Source of the DNA: Neodontobutis hainanensis
Taxonomy: Eukaryota; Chordata; Actinopteri; Gobiiformes; Odontobutidae
Reading direction: 5' to 3'
Assembly (NCBI GenBank): GCA_024349245.1
Contig: JALDNG010000019.1
Span: forward strand, 2,709,001-2,773,000
DNA: 64,000 bases
In this document: piece after piece, positions 1-13,481 of the stretch
Layout of the letters: every line of letters begins with the position of its first letter
Numbering within the stretch: the stretch's first letter is position 1
Translations under genes and position numbers: made by a program
Notes under the pieces: model-generated
What the model saw: only the letters and a program-made list of their open reading frames with translations
Database searches by the model: none
Told to the model about the DNA's origin: nothing

Positions 1-3000
1 CTTCAAAAAGACAGCGAGTGACTTTTCAGCGAGTAATCTCTGATGTGTAGAGCTTTTTAAACTCCAATCCGCCAAATCAACTCCAGTTTTATTCATTGTT
101 TAAATGTCCTAGTCTGAATGGATTCAATCAAAATCACGTCATAGTAAACACGACCCCTGAAAAGCACAAAAACTAACACTGAATAAGAGCTTTGCAACTC
201 CAAACCTGGACAAAACACAAGAAATTACTTTAAGAACCTAAAGTCTGTATCAGTTTGTAATGATAAAAAGTTAAAATTAGGTAAATTTTTTTGTAAGAAA
301 CTTAATTTTTACAAAATTATTTCCAATTGCTGCAAAGAGTTAGTATTTTGAGAAGGTGTCAGTATAAATAAAACTGACTTACTAAAATACTAAGCCACAT
401 CATAAACACTCAGATAATTACTGCAGCAACAGAAATCAGCTTCCATTAGTGTGATACTTTAAATTGCAAATGAAATAAAAAGCGTTTGATATACTCATCT
501 TCGTCTGAATCCTTGGTGCAGTCCCCTCTCTGACGCTGGCTGGAGTCGGTGTTGAAATGACTGGCGGCTTGTTCAATTTTGGAGGAGCCCTGAGCCTGGT
601 TCCAGGTCAATGCGGCGCAAGTGTTGAAGCCCACTGTGGATGTGTCTGTTTGCTGCTTTATTCATTCGGACAGTGATGTTTTTGGCCTTCCCTGCCCAGC
701 CCTGCGGCCCGCTAAGTATTTTAGCATCACTAATGGCAACACCAGACGACTGTGTGGACGGAGGGAAATAGGGTAAGAGCAAGTTATCGGAGACTAAAGG
801 AAAAAAAATCCTAAAAAGACATGTTATATTTATATTTTCCAGAAAAAATAAACACTACAGCAGTGTTTAATATAACAAAAGTATCCATTCTTTGTAAAGT
901 TGGGCTGTTTATGAGCACACCCCTGTCTTGCATAACCTACATTAAGCTTGATAAGGTTTGGAGTACATTTCCTTCATGTATTTGGTGCAAAATAAAATGT
1001 TTAACAGGAAGTAGGTACAGTATATATAACTTTATTTCTGATACTCATTTTCATTTTCAATCTAAGAAAATAATAAGTTCCATTAGCAAGCAAAGATAAA
1101 ATGGCATATTATGGCATAAATATGAGTCCACAATCTCCAACAATATGTTCAATAAGTTTGCTCAACACACACAAATCTACCGCTGCATCATGCTGCACTT
1201 CCTGTATGTCATGAGTGACAGATGCCTCGTCCAATCAACAGTAAGAATTCCGACTGCAAACAATACCTACCTTTTTCTGTTTGACTTAATGGTCCTTGTG
1301 TTTGCGGTTTTATTCATTTGTTTTCTGAAATATAGTCAAGTTTAAATCACCGAGTAGTGTTATAACATGGGGATCCTCAGTTGGTAAAGGTATAGGGTCA
1401 GTTATATGCCCAACTAAGACGTGACCTGACAAGGATCACAATAATAAATGTTGTGTTGGTGCTTGAAGTCCAGATTTTAAGCTCACTGAAACAACATTAG
1501 GTTAAGTTAAAACAACAGCTCTGCAAATGTGCCATAATCAGACCTGACCTTTTTATCCAAGCAGTGGCTACATACATTCATCTCACATTTCTTTTCACGC
1601 TGTGCAGATGTGTGTGTGCCTGTCAGAGCCGATCCAGTGCACAGTGTAGGAGTGCTCATGACACTTGGTCTCCACTAAAGCATGAAGAGGCTCCCACTGA
1701 TTGGGGGCAGGCTAATCTCTTTTAATTACCACTGTCGCTCTCTGGCTTTATTAACCCGGGTCAGATGCTGTAATGGAGAACCCCTTTTTGTTACATATTT
1801 ATTTTGTTGCCGGTGTACAGTGTGGTTAATATAGAGCCAGTGACATTATGATGGTAGTGCTTACATTTGAAGCAGAAAACTCTGCTGTTTATGTGTGCAT
1901 TTTGTAAAGCCATTGACAACTTGATTTCTTTGTTGTTTATGAGGCACACAGCCTCCATGGTCTTTGCCTTGTCTCTGGAGGCGCTGGGATGTAGAGTGCA
2001 CATTCGTACTTGGTTGAGCACAGAAAAAGAAATGGGTGTTCAAGTGGTTCTACACTTAGTCCGCCATTTTTTATTGGTGAAATAAACCAACATAACTCAG
2101 TACCTGAGCAGGGTAAATAGTCGAGTGTTGAGTCGGTGTATCCGACCTGAACAAGTGAGTCTAGAATCCATCTGTTTGAACCTGGCCATCAAACTAAACT
2201 AAACTGTTTATCTAAAATGGGGCGGGCTTTACACAATGACTTCTTTCTCTGATTGGATGTACGTTTTTAAGATTGCATTCATAAATTGGCACTTTATTCT
2301 GTGTATGTTGGTACTGCCCCTGACGTTGATGTTGTATGTCTGTCCAAATGAATTTAAAAGGAGTTTGTTTCACTTCCTCCCATGTGGCTTTGAAAGTATT
2401 TTTTCTAAAGATCACAATATAAAAAGACTGACTTATGTCCTCAGAGAGACAACTCGTGCACAGCTATGTGGACCACAACTTTTAAAATTGTTGAATATTG
2501 TGCTGTTTTTTGTCTGTTTTCATATTTTATACCAACCTGTAAAAACTCACCACTCCCTGAACATTAGTCAGAACCAATCAATGAGAACAGTAAACTATTC
2601 TATGGGAGACATAATGTGAATTTTTTTTGGCGCATGTTTAAATGAGAATCTATCATTGACAAAAATGGCAGCCCTAATTGACTCTGAATCCAGGTCGAAT
2701 AACACATCCAGGCCTAACTGCACCGTTGAAGCCTTTTGTTAGTTTTGCTTTACAAAAAAAAGTCAACTTGTTTTCATACTTAATCTACAGTCATACATCA
2801 ATGCAAATGTGCAACCCACACATTTTGCCCTTCTCTCTTTCGTGCTTCCTTCGACTAAGTGCTGAACGCCACTCTCTGCCAGGTCACACTTAAGCACCCA
2901 CCATCTTGTACCTTTTACAAAGAATTATGCTTATGATGTGAGTGTGGCATAAACAGTGCCAGCAGCTCTTTTGGCTCAGTTTGATAAGCTAATGTTTCAC

Positions 3001-5623
3001 GGCAATACCCGAGTGTAAGCAGTATTTTGATGTAATACTACTCAGCGAAACTGCACTCATATTCAATTGGACATAGTCTATAATGGACGACTGCATTAGA
3101 GCAATAATGGCTTTTATGCAGTGACAGATCACAATTTATGGCAAACATGTTCCCGTTCCAAAAACCCCAGACGGTCTGCATATTTCTGGGTGCGCAATGT
3201 TCTGTAATGATTAAAAACACTGACTCTTCTGTCAACGATGACCTCCTTTAGTAACTCACTGGAGACTACTTCACTTAAAGGCAATGGCAAAGTAAGTGAA
3301 AAGCAATTAATTGTAAGTGATTATTCAGAAGCCTGTCTTATTAAACGTCGTCACTACAGGCCCCAAATGAAGAATCTAATGTCCCATTTGCTTTAGCAGT
3401 TAAGCAAAAAATGATATCTGCCAAAGTCTGAGATGTGCCACTGAGAAGAGAGTTGTGTCTAATACCGTCAAAGAGCCATGACACTGACTCTAGAGTTTTT
3501 TAACAGAGTAGTTTATAAAGCTGACCCGACTGTTAATGCTAAATGATTCAAAGGAAATATTCATGTTGATAGTTGAAAGCTTAAAAACAAGGAGCAATGT
3601 GAAAGTCTTCTTCATTTGACTATTTGGGTAAAAATAAAACTTATTTTGTCAGTTGTAAGTGTAATTCATTGCTAATTTTCATTAGGGACAATTAATAGTA
3701 AACACACTGACCTTTTTTTTCTCTTATATACATAATTGACAAAACAAATACATATTAAGTTGACAAAATCCTAAAAATTCATTTAATTTCCCAAATATGG
3801 TGTAAAAACGCACAAGTGCAATGAATGCACTTCCTGGTCAGTGTGAGGTCATCATGTTCCTAATCCCCGCCCCACCACACCTTTGGTATCAGGTAAGCCT
3901 AACTCTACAGCAGTCTGCAGCACCTTTGGAAGAGCCTCGCTCACACCCACCAGCTCTCTGTCTGAACCCAACTGTCACTGCAGCGTCCGAACCCGCTCAC
4001 ACCGAGACAGAGGCTACAGAGCAAACTTCCTGAAGAGCGGTGTTAGAGCAAAGACTCTGTTCTGTTTTTGTTTTGTTTGCTCAGTTCATGTCATAAAAAC
4101 TTTAGAACAATGTAGCTTATGATGAGTTCATGTGCTTTTGGAAGATGCAGTTGTGTTCATGTGTTTTTAACTCCTAATGTCAGTGTGTTATGTTTGATTT
4201 TCATTAATAACTCAATGATTACAGAGTAAACCAGTTGGGTATATTAGCATTTAACGCTTCAATCGAGTCCGAGATAACGTTATTTTCGTTTATCTTTTTA
4301 ACAAAGTCTTAATGGTGTTAAATACAAGGACACTTGAAGGCACTGGAGTGATTCAGGCGCGGTGTACTCTATACCGGTGTATAAAATACTTTTGAGTGAG
4401 CTTTGGGATCTAGTTTCTGCCTTATTATGTCTATATCTTCTTCCAAATTAATCTAATATGTGTATTTGCATATGTATTTCTTCTTCTTTTCTTCTCACAG
4501 TTTATCAGTCAATGTTTTGTATATTAGCCTAAATTTACCACAATGCCAAAGTTACTTTTTCACTCACTGCCCTCTTTCTCAGGATGAGACTGGGCTGAAA
4601 GACATTGGTTACTTGCATAACCACGGTTCTCTGAGTAGCAAAAACATAACATGACCCTTTATGGAGAATGGCCCCTGCTCTTTCTAGTCCTACAACTGCC
4701 TAGAGAGGACAAACTGAGCAAGGCTGATGAGTAGAGAAGCACAGATATAGGAACTAAAGAGCTATCACCAGGATATACACTGTATCGGACCGCTGCAATC
4801 GGTCTGGCAACACAGTGAGATGTGGTTGTGTGACAGATGCCACAAAAGTGTTGTTGTTAAAGGATAACCAACCTGTGCCACACCTGATTTCTTTAGATCT
4901 CGCAAACACAAAAAAGCCTCAGAAAGAAGTGACAGAACAAATACACACATAGAAGATGTCTTTTATACCACATCCTGTCCCATCACCAGGTGTAGCTCTC
5001 AGAGTCAGATCCAATCAAGGATTTTAAAACCATATTATGTAAATATCTGGGGCTGAAAGTGAAGGTATATCAGAAACATCACAGTTGTCCTAAAAAAACA
5101 AGTTATAAAATATGACAGAGGAAGCAGAGTGGAGTTATTTGACAGTGTCACAGCCGGTGAGGAAACAGGGAGTTCATCCATCCATGACAACAGTGTCAGT
5201 AGTGCCGAGGGCAGAGCGGGTGGCTGCCTGACAACGCAGCGCTCCACACTGTCATGTCACCATCAATCCTCAGATCCGTCCCACAACTGTGTCGAGAGAG
5301 ACGCACGGCAAAGACCTGAGGGACACAACCGGGACAAAGCCAGCAGCCAAACAAGCACAATGTCTGAACGCTAAATGTCCCTTTGCAGCGAGAGGAGTCA
5401 AGAAAAAAGCGATGCAATGGCCTAAGGATAGGATTTGATTTCATATTTAAAGCTAAAAATGAGCAGATTTGTACTTCTTCTAGAAAGCCTGTGAATAATT
5501 TCAACCACCAGATCTAGCAACATGTATCTAAAATTGGTTTGGAGTTTTGTCTGGTCTACTTTGGGTAACAGATACATTTGACACTGGATGAAATGACAAC
5601 AGACTGAGGTTTTCTATAAAGAA

Positions 5624-5638
5624 CACTAGATGGCGCTG
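5624..5638 (+). promoter_or_regulatory. CTCF-like motif
   Basis: The sequence CACTAGATGGCGCTG resembles the core CTCF binding motif (CCAnnAGrnGGCGC type). It is a sequence match only. Such motifs also travel inside fish repeats, and nothing here shows occupancy. Confidence 0.25.
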
Positions 5639-8600
5639 TCAGAAGAAAGTATTGTGGATAAGCACTCGGTTTGATAGATTGTAAACTCCACGTGTGCTTG
5701 TTCCAAACATCATTTTACCTTCTCACTTAATCACATCTGACCTTTGCTCAAGTTTTCTGTGTTTTCTTAGGTTCTGAGAAAAAAGAAGAAAGAACCAAAT
5801 TCAAACTTAAGCAGAGGGTTGCCTTTCCCTTTGCCCTGATGTGTCTGTCATCATTGATCAATGATGGGGGTCAGAGCTGGAGACTAGTCAGTACTCCATT
5901 GTTGCTCTCACACATTGTTTTTGTCAGGCCCCTGCTGGTTTAGTTTTATCCCAACAGACAGTCGTCGTTCTGTCGGAGTTCAGTTGAAAACGGACCCAGA
6001 CCCGTCTTTTTAAAAGGCCTTGGTGCACACAAAAGTTCACATGGCAGCATTTACACTCAATAGAGCTTATTTTAACTTTATTTTAAAGTGTGAACATGTA
6101 AAATAGTTAAGTGCTTCATTTGCAAAACTTTTGTGGAAGCACTGTCAATCAACAAAAGCTTGGTCATGGTGTTCCATAAACACTAGTTTAAAATGAGTAT
6201 TCAGGGAACCCCAGTGTAGTGCTCCAACTTTAATTACTGGTTTGTCCCATTTGCTCCACACATTCACCATTTTTTTTCCCTGAACACTGAAAAATATATA
6301 GACTGTACCTTTCAGTCAAGAATCTACCTCCACCTCAAAGCACAGGGTCTAAAACTACAGCGATGCCCGCTCTGCTCACTTCCTGTCTCTGGGGAGGTAC
6401 GAATAATGGACCTGGCGTCATTTACACAGGGCGTAATGAGAAGGTACGTTCTTTAAGCTTTGATGGATGGTTGCCTTAAATGTCCATGCACACTTATGTC
6501 TAAAGTAATGGCTGTAATTACAGTCATTATGATGAATGTGTAAGTGAGTAAAAGTCTTTCACAAGGCCAAGACAAACACTTGCTTCATAGAGAACAGAAA
6601 GAAAGAGACTTTCAGGGACAAAGTTCAATATAATTATAATGATATTCTTAGTTTAGAGACATTGATAGACTATTGATAGACAGACTATTGATTTCAGTCT
6701 AACACCACTTTACTAAGAAAGTGTCTTTTTGACCAAACTACAGTTTTGAAATTCTTTGAAATTCTCAGGCATTGTTATGTGTCAGATTGATTACTTAAAT
6801 CTAGCATCTTTTTGTCTGCAGTTTTTAATTTTTTTTTATTTCCAATAAACACAATAAAGCCTTACCAGTGTTAGAAGAAGTGTGGTACCCAGTATGCAGT
6901 TACATGCTTCTACGTTAGTGTGCGGTAAATAGTTATCCAAAAAAACTGTGTAAAATTGTGTTTAATATTGTGGAAGACTAATGTATTTATGAGTATGATT
7001 GGGGGCTTACATCATATGCCCATGTCAGTCTACACATTAGATAATAAAATAATCTACACCACCAACACTAAACCCTCCCTCTATTTGTAAATTACTCTGC
7101 AGTCGAGGCTCCATCGCGGATGCACTTTAATAATCTAAAGACCAGTCCAATAAGGCAGCAGTGCAGTGGGAATAAAGCAGAGATTGCTGACTAATCTGTG
7201 GATTACTGCGATGGTTTCCGACAGAGGTGGAAGATGGAGGTAAAACGTGATGGAGATGAGCCGCGGGGCTTACGCCGGGAGCTCAAAGAGGATTAAGGTG
7301 AGGATCTATTGGGAAGCAGCATTACATAAATTGTTTTTGTTCACAGATCAACACAGACAGGTATATACTCTTCTGGGTTCCTCGTGGAAAACACAATATT
7401 CTTTTTCCTATTTCAACGAAACCGAACTGAAGAAAGAATGGAGAAGCAGTATATTAAATCCTATATGTAATAGTAACTGGCTAGCTTTTATTCGGTTAGC
7501 CACTTTTAAGCTTCCTTTTTTGCAGCAATCCAATATCTCATTTCAGTCAGCTTTGTTTCCTAAAGACAGTCAACAGGTAGGTACTAGAATGCATCTTGGG
7601 GTTACATAAGAAGACAAACATGGTGTCAAATGTGATGTAAAATATTTTACATTAGTTCATAATACAGAAAAGGTCAAAGCAATCAGTGATGTGGAAAATT
7701 GCAATGTTAAAATGAAACACAAAGAAAAAGCCTAAGCAATCAAATCTTAAGTCTCGCTCTACTTCCAATCAAAACCGGGTGAGCAGACACACAAACCAAA
7801 CAAGAAATCAAAGGCAGGGAGTGAACCACAGCACAGTTCAGCACAAAAAAGAGAACCCTTATATTGTAGATATATGCAGCTGAAGGGAGGGACTTTAGAC
7901 TTTTCTCTCTTGTGCACACACCTATTATGTGGCTCTTATTGAATGAGGGTGGAGCAAAAAAATCTCTGAAGTCAACCAGAACCATTAGACACAGCACTAA
8001 AAGCTAGACAGGATGGTGGATCGCCTGTGTCCAGCCTGCATGCAGACTTTGGCCAATCAAATACTCACATACAATGGGTTCCTGCATAACTGAAGGAGTT
8101 TTGTAGTCACACAGCCTATTACCAAAAAAGATATCTGGCTTAAATGATCGGAAAATTAAGAGTTTCCAAACTACAAGATGAGAATCAGCTTTATGACAAA
8201 TGAAAATGTACTGAAGTTCAACTTCTAGCTTTGCTCTTTTTTAACATCTGTAGAACATGATGTAGATATATTAGAACTGACTCATCTTTGCACAGAGCAA
8301 GAGCAGAGAGGAACATGGAGCTGTGCTGGGATCTGAAACTAGTTTAAAGCTCCTACAATTCAATAAAGGCTGCTTCTATCTTTGACACAGAACGGGTGCA
8401 TGGTTTATTTGTTGGATGGTATAATTCACACTGTCACCTTTGCTGTTCGGTCTAAGCACAGCTCTGGCACTAACGCTGTAACCTCCAGATAGAGTCACTT
8501 GTAAATGTCCTTATATGACACATTTAGCAATGGTGGCCGTCAGGGCCTAATGCATTGTGTGTGTTTTTTGGGCAGTGCTCAAAGTCACTGATGCCTTTTT

Positions 8601-9981
8601 ACAGAAAAGTCTGCTGTAGTTTGCATCAGTTTGAAAGTGTCATTTTCTCATATGTGCATTACATATGTAAACAAAGTACAAACCCTGTGGACCATTTAAT
8701 AACATTGTGAAGGCAGAACTAAGGCCGTACTCGTCTAGTTTACATTGACAAACTATTTACAGGCCATTCGTCAAGTCAGAGCCCAATTCAGGGTGTGGAT
8801 TGAGTTGTTAAGAATGTGACAGGGACTTGACCCTGCCACAGACACGGCTCCAGTTACAGTTCTGGATACGAGTGTGTTTCCTCATATGTGTGTGTGTTGG
8901 GGGGGGGTTGCACATGGGGGTCCTGTCACCAAACAGTGATGGGTGTATTTCACTGCAGCTGCCGTCATCACTCAGGAAGGCACAAATATTCACGTCCACA
9001 GCTCACAAACAACCACAGGCCGCTCTGCTGCCTGTGCCGGGCCACAGGGGTCACTCACTCTTTGGGTTTTACAAGATGAAGAAGGTGGTATTTTCTCAGG
9101 CAGCCTCCAACAACAAACTCTTCCCCCAAGTTACAAAAGCCGTTCTGCCATCTCTCTCGTTATTAATGCATACAGGCGATCAGACACACCACCACCAACT
9201 GGTGTGCTCTTTCTTGACCTACTAGCAGGAGTCTTTATAGCGTTTTTGGTAAAACCAAATGGGTATTGGGGTGTTTTCAACTGCCACGCCATAAAACTTC
9301 CATCAGTTTGCAAATGGATGAAGAAGACAGATGACAAATTCTGCTTTACATAACCTTAAAAAATAGAACAGTGACTCACCAAACCAATGGCCACAAATGC
9401 ACTACAACACAAAAATAAAAAAATAAAAAAATAGAAACTGAAAACAATACCCATAACATTTCTTGGATCAGAAATTTTAGGTTGATTTGACATTGTAAAA
9501 GACTAAATGTAGCCAATAAAAAAGTCAGTCAAACTGTTTTAGAGGAAAGCTCTAAAGAAAGCCTCAGGCGCCTTTAAACGCAGTATAGGACAGGTCAATA
9601 CCTGAGAACTGGCAAAGTCTACTGATGTTTTAGTCTGTGGCTCTTCTGGTCCTGTAGCATTTTGTTGACTTCTAGTTTAGTGTATTTTGCCAATTTTATA
9701 ATAAATAAGATAAATCCTAACCTTAAGCTTAGTCAGGTGTTGTTTAAACATAGTTAATATACAGTCATTTTATATAAAGTGTTCCAGGATCAAGTCCATA
9801 AAGAGCTTTAAGTAACATTTTATGCCTCTGGAGATTATCAGTGAGAAGTATCATATGATTGAGATAACGGTATAAAGTAAGTTTTATATTACACATTATA
9901 AATGTTAAAAAGGCTTCATGTCTGCAACACAGGACACTTTTCTGTGTCTCTGCTGTAACTGTGTTTGGTCTTGAATGATCT

Positions 9982-10000
9982 AAAAAAAAAAAAAAAAAAA
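9982..10000 (+). repeat. Poly-A tract
   Basis: An uninterrupted run of about 19 A follows ATGATCT. It may be a retroposon tail, but no recognisable retroposon body lies upstream. Confidence 0.8.
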
Positions 10001-12373
10001 GACAATTTAAAATAAGTTTCTCAATTTTACACCAAATAAATCTGAGCGGTTCAGTCTGAATCTTTGACCTTTGACATTACATTAGAGTAAGTAATTGAGA
10101 TGCACATAAGCTGATTGACAAAAAGACAATATCAGGAACAGATCAGACAAATTATAAGTGTGTTTTTACCAAACATAATCAGAATACTTTTGTTCTTTTA
10201 ACAGCAAATAGTTCATGAATGCTATTTTTAAAACTAACAATAATGAAAGTAGGGAGTTCTCACAAAAGGGTAATCAGATAAGGATTTTTTTAAAGCACAT
10301 GTCTTGACTCATCATTCATTTGATCCAAAACTGAGAATTGTTTTTTCATCGAAAGTGGATGAACTTGTTGAAACTCCGATGCCGTCTGTATCTTTAAAGC
10401 CTGAACTGCTGAACCCACTCTCTGGAATCCGATAGCTTTCCGACAGCTTTTAAAGGCTTTATATTGGACTCTGAAGAGATTTGGATGCATCTCAGTGCCT
10501 CAAATTGTGTCCCTGAAGACGTATGGATAGAAAGGGTAAAAATAATACAAGTAGAAGACCGGCAGTTGTACTACGAGTCTAAAAATCCCAGAAATAAGAT
10601 ATGTGCCGATAACATAACCAAGTATCCGTTACTTTTGTCATGCCGTGGAGTGAATTTTATGGTTTTGGAGCATATGTTAGCATGTCTATAAAGTGTCTTA
10701 TGTGTTTGGTGCGGAACGTCAGCTGAGCATTATAACGGGAGTATCACATGACGAGGCACCATTCCCGTCACTTTGACAACTTTACAACTGTTGTCAACTA
10801 AACCGCAAAGCTAATATTAGACAACCCCAACACAGAGAGCTGTCAGTCAACCCAAAGAAAAAGTATGAGCCCAAATGGAAAGAGGAGAGGCAAGGAAACA
10901 GTGAATGGGAATTGGCCTGAGAAAATGGACGAGATAAGAAAGAGAATTGGAAAATCAGAGAAGATAAAGCCGGGCTGAGGCTACAACCTGAGGTCATCGG
11001 AGAGGTTTAGAGCTAAATCCCTCTAATCAGCTTCAACAGGGCTCAAAGACAGACCGATCCATTTGTCCGGAGATCCCATTATGACTAAGGTAAAAGCGAT
11101 CAGATTCAACACAGCAGTGCAATAATGTGAGTGGATCTGCTGCTGTCACAGTGAAAGGTACTGAGGCAACAAAGTCACACAATTTATTTAAGTGATCTGC
11201 CCAGAATGCTAATCATCCAACAAACAGAGACCCTTCTGAGTCAGGGGACTTTTTGTTGACGTGACCATCATAATACATTGATATAATTCCCATTGACTTG
11301 TATTGCCCACACTGATATTAAGTTTGACAGTATTGTATTATAAAACTAGATAGGCCTGTGAGTAAATGTCCCTATATTCCTTCATGGTAATAAGAAGTGG
11401 ATAAAATATCTAAGTGTTCTTTCCCTGACGTCTCTTCTAACCCTTTGTATTCGCTCAAGTACTCCCTCCACTTCCTCTCACCCCACTCTCAGGGGAGCAG
11501 TGTACTTAGGTGCAATTGAAAATGACTATCAAACCCCGAGGAGCAAAACCTGATTCATTGACTCCTTATCCGGCAGCGCAGGCCTCTCCGAGTGTGCAGC
11601 AACTCTTCCCCGGTGAGCCACTAAATGAAATTATGTCTCTTTATCCATTCAGGTGGGAGCGCCGCCAGACGAAAGCAGCTAAGTAAAGAACTATCTGAAT
11701 TGTAAATGGCGGTTTCGCTGTAGTTAAAGCCCTGGGGGAGTGCGAGTGACATGTGTGGCTCTCCCAAAGAGGCTGTTTACTGCGTGACTCCTTTGATGAG
11801 GGAATAAAATGATGATGTGCTAACAATGTTCTGCAGGCAAACAAGATTATTTCATCAGGCAGCGGAGTGTTGTGATCATAGAAGATTTTGACCTTATAAT
11901 GCCTTCATGGCTGTATTCAAGATTTAAGAAAAAACAAAGAACAAACAAGTTGAGTGGACACACCCTGAAAACGAACTGCTGCAATGTAAAACCTACTTTG
12001 TCCATAAGTACAGTGACACTGAAGAAACTTTAATAATTGCCTTATTCTGAGTAAAACCTTAATAATGCATGTAAACATCTGACTGGTGCCACACTAATTG
12101 GGACTTCTATCAGTTGTAAGTGAGATGCATTAAACAGAGCAAGAGTATGACTGACACAGACAAGCACACAGCCGAGTTCTTGCAAAAGTATGTGTTCTAA
12201 AGGATTCATGCTACTCATTTAACACAACTCAGAATCCCAAGGATGATCTGTGGAACTGCAGCAAGAGGTCAGAGGAACATTATAAAAACATAACAGGCTC
12301 GCGTGAAAAACTCAGAAGGGAGAGTGGTTTATCGAGTAAATGAAGGTTTGGATCCAGGATCCATGAGTTAGAC

Positions 12374-12516
12374 CAGTGTTTTTCAACCTTTTTTAAGCCA
12401 CGGTACATTTACATTGAGTAAAATGCTTTTTAAAACAATTGAAATGAATAATTTGGCACACCTGATGATCTCTCATGGCACACTAGTGTACCGCGGCACA
12501 GTGGTTGAAAACACTG
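12374..12516. mobile_element. hAT-type MITE (143 bp)
   Basis: A short non-autonomous DNA transposon. It starts CAGTGTTTTTCAACC and ends GGTTGAAAACACTG, an imperfect terminal inverted repeat of about 15 bp with the CAGTG ends typical of hAT elements. Flanking 8-mers are AGTTAGAC on the left and GGTTAGAC on the right, seven of eight bases matching, as expected of a hAT 8-bp target duplication. The interior has GGCACACCTGATGATCTC, and CACTAGTGTACCGCGGCAC lies near the right end. No coding capacity. Confidence 0.75.
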
Positions 12517-13120
12517 GGTTAGACACTGGCCTATTTTTGGACTGACGAGGATACTGTACATAGTTTTGAATGTTAGTCTCTACAAAAGACTTTCAAAATC
12601 AAATAGAAAAAGATGCATGTGATGATCTTAGCACAGCAGACTCCTGAGTTTGATTTACTCCTGTATATGTCCAGCATACGGTCACTAGGGTAAGCTGACC
12701 TAGACTTTGCATTTGTAAACCTACCCAATGTGTACATTCCTGTGTCAAGCCAGATGATTTTTATTCCATGAGATGTTCGCTTTGTTCCCAAAAGATGTGA
12801 AGCCAATGATGCCTTGCCTTGTCTTGTCTGTTTTTATTTAATCCAGACCTTTAACTTGTCGATTGTAGAGCTCACATTGCAAATACAGGGTTATTCTGCG
12901 GTCACAGAGCTTCTATCATTTAACTTGTGCTGCCATAAACATGGCTCGGGGCTTTTTTGTGGAACAGTTATACCACATAATGTTTTTTTCCTCCTTTTTA
13001 ACAATTCATAAACAACTTCGACTAATATTAACCAGTTACATAAGAAGTGCATTTCTCCTCCTCAGCCACCTCTGATTTCTCACAATCCGCTCTGTGTCCT
13101 GGAGAGGGTATGGCACGTAC

Positions 13121-13224
13121 CTCGGCGGCTGGGATTCCCTCCGGAGGCCGACACTGGAGCAACACTTCCTGCTCCAAAGCAACTTCTTTCCCCAGCGGCT
13201 CCTGTTCAAATAACTTCTTCAGGT
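13121..13224 (-). CDS. unc5c-like exon 4: start of Ig2 domain
   Basis: A 104-nt internal coding exon of a netrin receptor UNC5. It begins after acceptor CTGTGACAG and ends at GCCGAG before donor GTACGT. Entry is phase 1: its first two bases, AC, complete a Tyr codon begun by the T that ends exon 3. Exit is phase 0. It encodes 34 full codons, including FEQEPLGKEV and EVLLQCRPPEGIP, which match the opening of the second Ig domain with its first Ig cysteine (LLQC). In UNC5 proteins the residues EWLKNED follow, and that exon is not in the window. UNC5 receptors sit in the plasma membrane, bind netrin through the Ig domains and drive axon repulsion, or apoptosis when unliganded. Family assignment is firm. 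UNC5C is favoured over UNC5B and UNC5D by recall, not by alignment. Confidence 0.93.
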
Positions 13225-13459
13225 CTGTCACAGAAAAAGAAAAATGTAGTTAGTGACTAAGCTGGATGACCCTGGACATACAGCATCAAAGGTTATGGTT
13301 AGGAAAGCTTGATGAAGAATTCTGGACATAGTTTTGAGATGTATCAAATTTAGATTCCAACAACTGTGCCCTGCATGACAAGCAGCATCCATCCAGCCAG
13401 CTCTTTCATAGCCACTGGTGCAAATGGGAACCTTCTAGCACATTTGATAGTTCTGGTAG

Positions 13460-13481
13460 AAAAAAAAAAAAAAAAAAAAAA
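13460..13481 (+). repeat. Poly-A tract
   Basis: A run of about 22 A, some 240 bp from exon 4 inside intron 3. No attached retroposon body was recognised. On the transcribed minus strand it reads as poly-U. Confidence 0.85.

Larger units (their letters stand above)
1..13120 (-). other. Partial intron 4 of unc5c-like gene
   Basis: This is intron sequence after exon 4 on the minus strand. It begins with donor GTACGT directly after exon 4 and runs off the left edge, so the intron is at least 13.1 kb. I looked on the minus strand for the next UNC5 exon (rest of Ig2, with the EWLKN and NYTCVAKN-type motifs) and did not find it. The stretch is AT-rich. Recognisable contents are a possible CTCF-type site near 5.6 kb, an A-tract near 10 kb and a hAT-type MITE near 12.4 kb. 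A coding-like patch at 446-782 is described under findings. The other open frames here (for example 2236-2619, 7247-7609 and 8827-9353) show no family resemblance and look like chance frames. Confidence 0.8.

Noticed and set aside
2236..2619. 127-codon hydrophobic plus-strand frame
   Set aside because: Hydrophobicity follows from T-rich sequence. No signal, domain or conserved pattern was recognised.
13047..13253. Plus-strand 68-codon frame over exon 4
   Set aside because: It is the antisense shadow of the UNC5 exon, which has proper splice sites on the minus strand.
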